Origin: Bacteroidia bacterium
Lineage (GTDB): Bacteria > Bacteroidota > Bacteroidia > Flavobacteriales_D > Cryomorphaceae
Direction: 5' to 3'
DNA: 64,000 nucleotides
Assembly (NCBI GenBank): GCA_030427905.1
Contig: JAUICL010000002.1
Span: 62,001-126,000 of the forward strand
The position numbers and the translations under genes were made by a program. Under the pieces are notes generated by a model. That model saw nothing but the letters and a program-made list of their open reading frames with translations. It was not told where the DNA came from and did not search any database. Numbering within the stretch: position 1 is the stretch's first letter; each line of letters starts with the position of its first letter. Below, in pieces: positions 43,478 to 50,466 of this stretch.

Positions 43478-44857
43478 ATGAGATCTACAATGAAATGTCT
43501 CAGTTTAGCACTTGTCGGCCTTGGCTTCTCTGCTGGATTGATGGCTCAATCAGACCTTCCTGAAAACTTCTACTACACCACACTCGACAACGGGTTGGAG
43601 CTATTGGTAGTAGAAGATCCTAGCGTGCCGCTAGTCACAGTCGAAATCGCAGTGCACAATGGTGCCTATACCGAAACCCCAGAGTACGACGGGCTTTCGC
43701 ATTTGTACGAGCACATGTTTTTTAAAGCGAACAAGGACATTCCATCGCAAGAGAAGTTCCTTGATCGGGTAAACGAACTTGGTATTACTTTTAATGGTAC
43801 GACCAGTGATGAACGTGTGAATTACTTCATCACACTCAGTAATAGTAAGCTGGATGAAGGGTTAGAATTTATGAATTCGGCCATTCGTTACCCACTATTT
43901 CTTCAAGAAGAAATGACTGCAGAGAACCCTGTAGTAGATGGCGAGTTTCAGCGCGCTGAGTCGAGCCCTACCTTTTTTCTTTTTCAGGATATGAGCCGCC
44001 ACTTATGGAAAGACAACTACAGTAGAAAGAACACCATTGGCGACCACGACATCATCCTTACAGCGACTCCTGAGAAAATGAAAATCATTCAGGAGAAATA
44101 CTACTATCCAAATAACTCGATAATCGTGGTAGCTGGAGCCGTAGAACGCGGCCATGTGGAGAAAAAAGTGAAAGCTATTTTTGGAGACTGGGAGAAAAGC
44201 GACTTCGATATATTCGAAAAATATCCCATCCCAGAGTTTGAGCCGCTTGCGGAATCAGAGTCTTTCATCACCATCAATGAAAATGCCCAAATTCCGATCA
44301 TCATGGTTGGAATGCACGGACCGAAGTCGATGGAAGACATGAAGGCAACGTACGCAGCCGATGTGTTTCATACAGCGGTTGGGCTCCAGTCTAGCAGGTT
44401 CCAGAAAAATTTAGTGGAAAGCGGCCTGGCTTACCAAGCAGGTGGTGGTTACCAAACATTGAAACACGTTGGTCCAATCCAAATGATTCTCGTTCCAAAC
44501 CCAATGAGCTTCGACGCGTGTATCACTGCGTTCGAAAAGGAAATTTCGATGTGGGCTGACGCTGATTATTTGACCGATGAGCAAATTGATGCTGCCAAAA
44601 ACCAATTGGCCATTCAAGATGTCTATAGCCGCGAAAGCACTTCCAATTTTGTTCACTCCCTGACCTACTGGTGGGCTTCTGCAAATCTGGATTACTACGT
44701 CAATTATGTCGAGAATCTTCAAAAAGTGACACGTCAGGACATGGTAGATTACGTGAAGACGTATATACACGGCCAGCCTAATGTGACAGGAATTTTATTG
44801 TCGCCGATGATGAAACAGCAAATGGGTATGGATAAGATGGATCCGATTTCAATGTAA
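43478..44857 (+). CDS. M16 family zinc metallopeptidase, active subunit
   Basis: 459 residues with a signal peptide (MKCLSLALVGLGFSAGLMAQ; a start at Met5 is possible). The inverted zinc motif HLYEH (HxxEH) is present near residue 67, with the distal Glu expected in the VVDGEFQRAES helix. Together with the next gene it forms the two-chain periplasmic M16B pair, in which one chain has the zinc site and the other does not. Confidence 0.92.
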   Translation: MRSTMKCLSLALVGLGFSAGLMAQSDLPENFYYTTLDNGLELLVVEDPSVPLVTVEIAVHNGAYTETPEYDGLSHLYEHMFFKANKDIPSQEKFLDRVNELGITFNGTTSDERVNYFITLSNSKLDEGLEFMNSAIRYPLFLQEEMTAENPVVDGEFQRAESSPTFFLFQDMSRHLWKDNYSRKNTIGDHDIILTATPEKMKIIQEKYYYPNNSIIVVAGAVERGHVEKKVKAIFGDWEKSDFDIFEKYPIPEFEPLAESESFITINENAQIPIIMVGMHGPKSMEDMKATYAADVFHTAVGLQSSRFQKNLVESGLAYQAGGGYQTLKHVGPIQMILVPNPMSFDACITAFEKEISMWADADYLTDEQIDAAKNQLAIQDVYSRESTSNFVHSLTYWWASANLDYYVNYVENLQKVTRQDMVDYVKTYIHGQPNVTGILLSPMMKQQMGMDKMDPISM

Positions 44858-44880
44858 TTAAGACTTAAAAGAATTATAAG

Positions 44881-46200
44881 ATGAAAAAATTAATAGCTCT
44901 GGCGTTTTTATTCATTGGATCTATCCACATGTACGCCGACAATAAGCCTAAGACTCACGAGTTTGAAGTGGAAGGGGTGAAAGTCATTTTCCGAGAATCG
45001 GTGAAGGGTACCATAAGTGCCCGGCTCTTTATTCAAGGAGGAACGAATAATTATGAAAAGGCTCAGGAAGGGGTTGAAAACATCGCCTTGAACCTGCCTA
45101 TGCAATCTGGCCCTGCGAGTATGACAAAAGACTCGTTTAATGCGGCGGCGGAAGCTGTAGGCGCTAGTTTTGGCGCAAACTCCGGATACGATTACGCCAA
45201 TATTTCACTCAATTGTGTGAAAATGTATTGGGATGAATCTTGGGATCTCTATGCCAAGGCCATTACCGATCCAGCCTGGCGACAGAGTGAGTTTGACGTT
45301 TTTAAAAATCAAATGGTAGCCAATGCCAAGCAGGCAGCCACTAACCCAGACTCACACCTCGATCGGATGGGAATGAGCAAAGCGTGGGAAGGAACCAATT
45401 ACGCTAAATTTCCGAGCGGGTCTCCAGAGAGTCTGGAAGCCTTGACTCTTGAGCAAGTTCAAGAGCACTACGAGAAGGTAGTTTGTAAGAACAGGGCTTT
45501 TCTAGTGGTAGTAGGCGACATTTCAAAAGAAGACCTTGAAGCCAAAGTGAAAGCGAGCTTGGCAAGCCTGCCGACGGGTGAAGCGGCTCCTGCGCTCTAT
45601 GCTGGCGAGCATGTACAAGAAGGACTCTATGTAGAAGATCGCGACATCGAGACTAACTACATTCAAGGAATGTTTGATGCACCACAGAAGGGAACAGAAG
45701 AGTCTATTTACAACTCACTCGCATTGAGTATCCTTGGTGATCGATTCTTCCAAGAGCTCAGAACGAAGCGAAGTCTCTCGTATGCACCGGCAGCGTACAG
45801 CACGGGTTATGCTGGAAGGCCTACTAATGAAATCTACATCTCAACTACCGATCCTAAAGCAAGTTTGGATGTAATGATCGATGAGGTAAACAAGATCAAG
45901 ACTGAAGGTTTTACATCAACCGAGCTGGAAGGTAAAAAACAGAAGTACTTAACAGGCTATTACATGGGTCAGGAAACCAATAGCTCACTTTCGATGAACC
46001 TTGGAGTTAGTGAACTCTATGGCGGCTGGGAGAAAGTAGACAGCTTTACCGAAAGCGTTTTGAAAGCTAAGGTGGATGATTTGAACGGCGTGGTACAAGA
46101 ATACGGCGACAAAATTTACTGGACGTACCTAGGGAAAGAAGAACTAGTAAAACCGGAGTATTTTCAACAACCAGTGAAAGCTGAAGACCTGAAGAAGTAA
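44881..46200 (+). CDS. M16 family peptidase-like partner without zinc motif
   Basis: 439 residues with a signal peptide (MKKLIALAFLFIGSIHMYA). The position of HxxEH is occupied by EGVENIALNLP, so the chain is catalytically dead, but the C-terminal M16 domain has the R/Y pair region (RTKRSLSYAPAAYSTGY) that helps bind substrate. It lies 23 nt after the active subunit. Confidence 0.9.
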   Translation: MKKLIALAFLFIGSIHMYADNKPKTHEFEVEGVKVIFRESVKGTISARLFIQGGTNNYEKAQEGVENIALNLPMQSGPASMTKDSFNAAAEAVGASFGANSGYDYANISLNCVKMYWDESWDLYAKAITDPAWRQSEFDVFKNQMVANAKQAATNPDSHLDRMGMSKAWEGTNYAKFPSGSPESLEALTLEQVQEHYEKVVCKNRAFLVVVGDISKEDLEAKVKASLASLPTGEAAPALYAGEHVQEGLYVEDRDIETNYIQGMFDAPQKGTEESIYNSLALSILGDRFFQELRTKRSLSYAPAAYSTGYAGRPTNEIYISTTDPKASLDVMIDEVNKIKTEGFTSTELEGKKQKYLTGYYMGQETNSSLSMNLGVSELYGGWEKVDSFTESVLKAKVDDLNGVVQEYGDKIYWTYLGKEELVKPEYFQQPVKAEDLKK

Positions 46201-46215
46201 TTCGTTTTATTAAAG

Positions 46216-46252
46216 AAAAAAGCCCCCTAACTTGATTTGTTAGGGGGCTTTT
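46216..46252 (+). terminator. terminator after M16 pair, probably bidirectional
   Basis: AAAAGCCCCCTAAC and GTTAGGGGGCTTTT pair perfectly (14 bp) around a 7-nt loop; it lies between the convergent M16 and DUF962 genes. Confidence 0.93.
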
Positions 46253-46266
46253 CTATTGGGTATTGT

Positions 46267-46572
46267 TTAGAATTTCTCTTTTCCAAATAGGAGATCAAAG
46301 TAAAGCTTGAAGTCACCGCGCAGCGACCACAGCGGGTATTGGAAGGTAGCTGGCTTATTCTTCTCAACAAAAAAGTGTCCGATCCAAGCAAAGCCATAGG
46401 CATTCAAAATACCGTAGAGCAAATACAAGGGTTGGAAGTAAACTACAGCGGTAGCCGTCCACCCGAAGAAAAGCGATGTCCCAATAAAGTGTAGCAATCT
46501 GGTTCCAGTTTTTTTATGCTCAGTGAGATAAAATGGGTAGAATTCTTCAAAAGACTTAAAACGCGTTTCCAT
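46267..46572 (-). CDS. DUF962/Mpo1-like membrane protein
   Basis: 101 residues with two hydrophobic segments. The family pattern is clear: FKSFEEFYPFYLTEHKKTGTRLLHFIGTSLFF at the start and YGFAWIGHFFVEKNKPATFQYPLWSLRGDF at the end, with conserved His residues. Yeast Mpo1 is an Fe-dependent dioxygenase for 2-hydroxy fatty acids; activity here is not known. It directly abuts the stop of the thioredoxin-fold gene. Confidence 0.88.
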   Translation of the reverse strand: METRFKSFEEFYPFYLTEHKKTGTRLLHFIGTSLFFGWTATAVVYFQPLYLLYGILNAYGFAWIGHFFVEKNKPATFQYPLWSLRGDFKLYFDLLFGKEKF

Positions 46573-47745
46573 CTAAAGTGCCGATTTAATTTGTTCCAGT
46601 AGCTTTTTTGTGCCATCTGCATTTTCGCCATTTTCTTCGGCTATTGCAATGGCTTTTTCGGCAGCCTTCCGGGCATCTTCGTAGCGCGTGGTTTTATAAA
46701 GAAGTGCAGCGTATGTGTCCAAGTAGGCGTATGAAGGTTCCGCTTCCGTGATGCGCTTCATCCACGCAGTGGCTTTGAGTAGGTTCTCTTGATTTTCGTC
46801 GTTCTCGTAAAGCGACCAGGCAATTTGATTCAGAGTTGCAGGGTCAAATTGGTCTGAGTTGTTCGCGACCAATTCACCCATGGCGGTGTAGTCGCTCCAC
46901 CGCTCAGTCATTTGATAGAAGTATAGTTTGTACCGAAACTTATACGATTCAGATTCATCACCCAAAATTTCATCTGCCTTGTTCAAGGCCGTTTCCAAGG
47001 CCATTTCATCGTTGTCTTTGATCGCTGCTTTTACGTCGTTAAACACGAATGAAGCGAGTTTATTGTTGACCTCTGATTCTCCATATTTTTTGATCAAGGC
47101 ATCTTTATTCTCAATCACTGAGTTTGCAAACTCTCCATCTTTTATAAATCGGGAGATAACACCCCAAGATACTTCGTCGGTGAGATCTGATCTTGTCTTT
47201 AGGAAAGCCTGGACTTCTTCATAGCTTGGATATGACCTGTCTTTTCTCTTTTTGAAGGAGTTTAGGTAAAACTCTGGATAGTCCATGGTGAAGTTTAGTG
47301 GTTCTGGAAGGGGTGGGAGGGCATCTTCCAAGTTCACAACGGGCTCTAGTTTCTCGATAAACTCTTTTGACTCGATAAACCCCACAAGCTTTTGGATCAA
47401 GTGACCATCCCCGTCAAAAAATAGGTACTGTGGGTAGGATGAGATACGGTATTTCGCAGCGAGCTTTATTCCAAACCCCTCTTCCATGTTGATTTTGGTG
47501 CTCACAAATTTTGGATTCATATAGTCTCCAACTACCGAGTCGCTAAAGGTCTCTCTATCCATCACTTTACACCAACCACACCAGTCGGTATAAGCATCCA
47601 CCATCACGAGTTTTTGCTCGTCTTTTGCCTGTTTGACCAGTTCTTCAAAGGGCTTTTCTACAAAAGCAACCTGACTAATCCCGAAGCTAGAAGCGAGGCA
47701 GAATAACAGTACGAATATGGCCTGTTTCTGAAATGCGCTGAACAT
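46573..47745 (-). CDS. exported thioredoxin-fold protein with TPR-like C-terminus
   Basis: 390 residues. The signal peptide ends near GISQ (about 25). The DsbD-gamma/DUF255-like thioredoxin domain follows with DAYTDWCGWCKVMDRETFSD (CxxC about 57-60) and a cis-Pro loop (ISSYPQYLFFD). Residues about 230-390 form repeated helical pairs like TPRs. A periplasmic thiol-disulfide role is likely, partner unknown. Confidence 0.85.
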   Translation of the reverse strand: MFSAFQKQAIFVLLFCLASSFGISQVAFVEKPFEELVKQAKDEQKLVMVDAYTDWCGWCKVMDRETFSDSVVGDYMNPKFVSTKINMEEGFGIKLAAKYRISSYPQYLFFDGDGHLIQKLVGFIESKEFIEKLEPVVNLEDALPPLPEPLNFTMDYPEFYLNSFKKRKDRSYPSYEEVQAFLKTRSDLTDEVSWGVISRFIKDGEFANSVIENKDALIKKYGESEVNNKLASFVFNDVKAAIKDNDEMALETALNKADEILGDESESYKFRYKLYFYQMTERWSDYTAMGELVANNSDQFDPATLNQIAWSLYENDENQENLLKATAWMKRITEAEPSYAYLDTYAALLYKTTRYEDARKAAEKAIAIAEENGENADGTKKLLEQIKSAL

Positions 47746-47863
47746 ATATTGAGCAGAATTAAATTTCGAAATTTAAATATAGCCTATTGTCAAATCTACA
47801 CTATACGATAATCTCATCACTTCTATCATTCTTAAATGCGCAGGTAGCCTGTCTTTTTCATGC

Positions 47864-47871
47864 TATTTTTG
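47864..47871 (+). promoter_or_regulatory. candidate -7 box (TATTTTTG) before the ATP-grasp gene
   Basis: TATTTTTG fits TAnnTTTG and lies 39 nt before the ATG at 47911. No clear -33 TTG at 17-22 nt upstream. Confidence 0.4.
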
Positions 47872-47910
47872 AACCTTTAGAATGTGTTTTGAAAAAAGAA
47901 ATGGACAGGA

Positions 47911-48840
47911 ATGATTGCCAGTAAAAAGGATTTTGATGTAGTCATTCTCACAGAAGACCGATACGTAGAAAACCGCAGCAACACAGCCTATGCGGCCAAT
48001 GTTATCCGGGAAGATGAGATTTTGAAGACTGCTTTAGAATCTCAGGGTCTGAGAGTTGAAAGAAAGTCGTGGAGCGATCCGCATTTTGAATGGGCTTCAA
48101 CTCGTTCGGTCATTTTTCGGAGTACTTGGGATTACTTTGACCGCTTCCCGACCTTTTCGAAGTGGCTTGAATCTGTTAGTCGTCAGACCCAGCTGTTTAA
48201 CCCCGAGTCGCTTATCAGGTGGAATATGGACAAGCATTATCTGCAAGAATTGGAAGCCAAGGGGGTGCGAATATGTGAAACCCAATTTGTAGAAAAGGGC
48301 CAAAACTTTTCATTGAACGAGCGGGTAAAGGAGTGGGGTTGGACCGAAGTAGTGGTGAAGCCCTGTGTGAGTGGTGCCGCGCGACATACCTACCGTTTGA
48401 AAAGTTCTGAACTCTCCAATTTTGAGCAAAAATTTAAGCAATTTATTGCTGATGAATCGTTTATGATTCAACCGTTTCAGGAGCGCATTCTCGAAGATGG
48501 TGAGCTATCCCTTATTTTGATGGGGGGAGAGTACACTCACGCCGTTTTAAAGCGAGCAAAACCGGGCGACTTTCGGGTTCAAGATGATTTTGGTGGATCG
48601 GTAGAACGGTATGAGCCTACCGATGATGAAGTGGCTTTTGCCCAAGAAGCAGTACGTGCATGTCCAGAGCTGCCGCTTTACGCTAGGGTCGACATTTTTT
48701 ACGACAATCAAAATCAGTTGGCACTCGCAGAATTAGAATTGATTGAACCTGAGCTATGGTTTCGTTTAGAACCGCGAAGCGCTGATAAACTGGCACAGGT
48801 CATCTCCGAAGAAATCGAATTGGCAGATTCAGTTAATTAA
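47911..48840 (+). CDS. ATP-grasp family ligase, substrate unknown
   Basis: 309 residues. The order of motifs fits a RimK/glutathione-synthetase-like ATP-grasp: VVVKPCVSGAARHTYRLK (ATP lid), FMIQPFQERILEDGELSLILMGGEYTHAVLKRAKPGDFRVQ, and the metal-binding end LALAELELIEPELWFRLEPRS. An N-terminal domain has VIFRSTWDYFDRFPTFSKWL. Relatives include DcsG-like enzymes of uncharacterised substrate. It lies 70 nt before the fnr-like start, without a terminator between. Confidence 0.85.
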   Translation: MIASKKDFDVVILTEDRYVENRSNTAYAANVIREDEILKTALESQGLRVERKSWSDPHFEWASTRSVIFRSTWDYFDRFPTFSKWLESVSRQTQLFNPESLIRWNMDKHYLQELEAKGVRICETQFVEKGQNFSLNERVKEWGWTEVVVKPCVSGAARHTYRLKSSELSNFEQKFKQFIADESFMIQPFQERILEDGELSLILMGGEYTHAVLKRAKPGDFRVQDDFGGSVERYEPTDDEVAFAQEAVRACPELPLYARVDIFYDNQNQLALAELELIEPELWFRLEPRSADKLAQVISEEIELADSVN

Positions 48841-48910
48841 ATTCTTCTCGACTTTTTGGTCTAAAACAGCCGAATATGTTATTTTGCATGTTCAAAGGCA
48901 CGGCAGTGAT

Positions 48911-49636
48911 ATGAGCGGTTACACCAACGGAATTCAAACACCTGATAATGCGTCTTGCAGGTTCTGCACGTCACGACACCGATCGCTTTTTAGTTCAGTG
49001 TCGGGTGAAGAACTCGAGATTCTCGACGGAAACAAATCTTGCACGAGGTATAAAAAAGGTCAAGCCCTTTTTCATATGGGAACCCGACCACTTGGTGTGT
49101 TCTGTGTGAATCATGGTCGCATCAAAGTATATCGACACGGGCTTGACGGACGTCAGCAAATTATTAAAGTCTCAGCTGCCGGTGACTTGCTCGGCTATAA
49201 GGCCCTTATCTCTGAACACCAATACGCACACACGGCTGAAGCTCTTGAAGATTGTATCGTTTGCTTCGTTCCGAAAGAAGACTTCTTAAAGCTGCTCAAG
49301 CCAGGTTCGGAGTTTTATATGCGTCTCTTGAGAGCAGTTTGTGATGAGCACGGTGATATTTCAGCACGCATGACCGAAATGGCACAACGCAGCGTGCGTC
49401 AGCGACTAGCTCTTGCTCTACTCATGTTAAAAGATACCTATGGTGTAGAAGCAGACCGCGAAGGTGAGATTGAAATCAACCTGTCGCGCGAAGATTTAGC
49501 CAATATTGTTGGAGCAGCAACAGAGTCGCTAATTCGGCTCTTGAACGATTTCAAAAAGGAAGAGCTTATCCAGTCTAAAGGTCGGAAGATTAAGATAGTA
49601 GACTCTGACGGCTTGCTCCATGCTTCAACTCATTAA
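48911..49636 (+). CDS. Crp/Fnr family transcriptional regulator
   Basis: 241 residues from the ATG at 48911 (MSGYTNGIQ); a TTG at 48884 is less likely. An N-terminal CxxC (Cys16, Cys19) is followed by the cAMP-type beta-roll domain with further Cys at 44, 65, 115 and 118, then a winged helix. The recognition helix LSREDLANIVGAATESLIRLL keeps the Glu and Arg that read TGA half-sites in FNR/CRP proteins. An Fe-S or other oxygen/redox sensing role fits its place before the cbb3 operon, but a fourth E. coli-type cysteine pattern is not complete. Probably binds the palindromes at 49640 and 52885. Confidence 0.88.
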   Translation: MSGYTNGIQTPDNASCRFCTSRHRSLFSSVSGEELEILDGNKSCTRYKKGQALFHMGTRPLGVFCVNHGRIKVYRHGLDGRQQIIKVSAAGDLLGYKALISEHQYAHTAEALEDCIVCFVPKEDFLKLLKPGSEFYMRLLRAVCDEHGDISARMTEMAQRSVRQRLALALLMLKDTYGVEADREGEIEINLSREDLANIVGAATESLIRLLNDFKKEELIQSKGRKIKIVDSDGLLHASTH

Positions 49637-49639
49637 TTT

Positions 49640-49653
49640 CTGATAATTATCAG
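49640..49653. promoter_or_regulatory. FNR-like palindrome, site 1 (CTGATAATTATCAG)
   Basis: A perfect 14-bp palindrome with the FNR core TGAT-N4-ATCA, starting 4 nt after the stop of the Crp/Fnr gene and ending 72 nt before the usp-like ATG. It matches site 2 at 52885 at 13 of 14 positions. Confidence 0.75.
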
Positions 49654-49725
49654 TTTTTTTCTTGACTTTGGTCATAAGACGCGTGTAAATGCATCGACAT
49701 CTTTGTTTCTGTATTTCGGCGACTA

Positions 49726-50466
49726 ATGGAGAACAAGAAAATAGTAGTTGCTGTGACTCCCGAAGTTGAGCGCAGCTGTCTGTTTGATTTCCTTGAGCAT
49801 AACCTCAAGGGAGACAGGCTGCATATTTCTATTTGTCTTGTTAAATCGACCGAGATGTCTGCAAATCTAAAGGCGCGCATCGCTGATTTTATGCAGGATT
49901 GCGACGAGAATGGAATTTGCACGAATCTAAACGATCTGGGAGATCACCCGCTCAAGGCCTTGAAATCGCACTCGGCCTTTTCTGATTTGTTGATTATGCT
50001 CAAGTCATCATTGAAACCGCTTGCCTTCGAAGCTGATTTTAGCAATTGGAGCTGCCCTATGATGGCTGTACCCGATAGCTGTACCAATATTTCAAACATT
50101 ATTTTGTCATTGGACGAAAACCAGAAGTCTCTGCGGGCTATCAAAGAGTTTTATCAGATTTTTTCCAATCAGCTGAACCCAATCGATACCACACTCTTGC
50201 AAATCGAGCCAGAGATTGGTTCTGATTTTTATTCACCAGAAGAGTCTTTACTCATCGAGTATATCAAGCGGCACCACGCCAATATTGCCGTCTTGAAGGT
50301 ACAAGAGCCGTTGACTAAAAACAGCCTTCGACCAATCGAAAAAGAAGGTTGTACATTGGTGGTGGGCTCAAGCTCTTTTCTCATGTCTAGATACGGCGAG
50401 CAAAAAGTGTTTAGGCCTTTTTACGACGAACGTTCAGCCGTTTTTATATCAGCCCTTTTTGAATGA
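49726..50466 (+). CDS. universal-stress-protein-like protein
   Basis: 246 residues, soluble. The start KKIVVAVTPEVERSCLFDFLEH, the central ADFSNWSCPMMAVPDSC... and the second part (SLRAIKEFYQIFSN..., CTLVVGSSSFLMSRYG) look like a degenerate tandem Usp fold; the G-x2-G-x9-G(S/T) ATP motif is not intact. Its ATGA junction with ccoI and the FNR-like site upstream put it in the cbb3 regulon. Family assignment is tentative. Confidence 0.6.
   Translation: MENKKIVVAVTPEVERSCLFDFLEHNLKGDRLHISICLVKSTEMSANLKARIADFMQDCDENGICTNLNDLGDHPLKALKSHSAFSDLLIMLKSSLKPLAFEADFSNWSCPMMAVPDSCTNISNIILSLDENQKSLRAIKEFYQIFSNQLNPIDTTLLQIEPEIGSDFYSPEESLLIEYIKRHHANIAVLKVQEPLTKNSLRPIEKEGCTLVVGSSSFLMSRYGEQKVFRPFYDERSAVFISALFE

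Noticed and set aside
44881-46200. Second M16 gene as a decayed pseudogene
   Set aside because: The frame is full length with a signal peptide and a conserved C-terminal substrate region; paired active and inactive M16 chains are normal.
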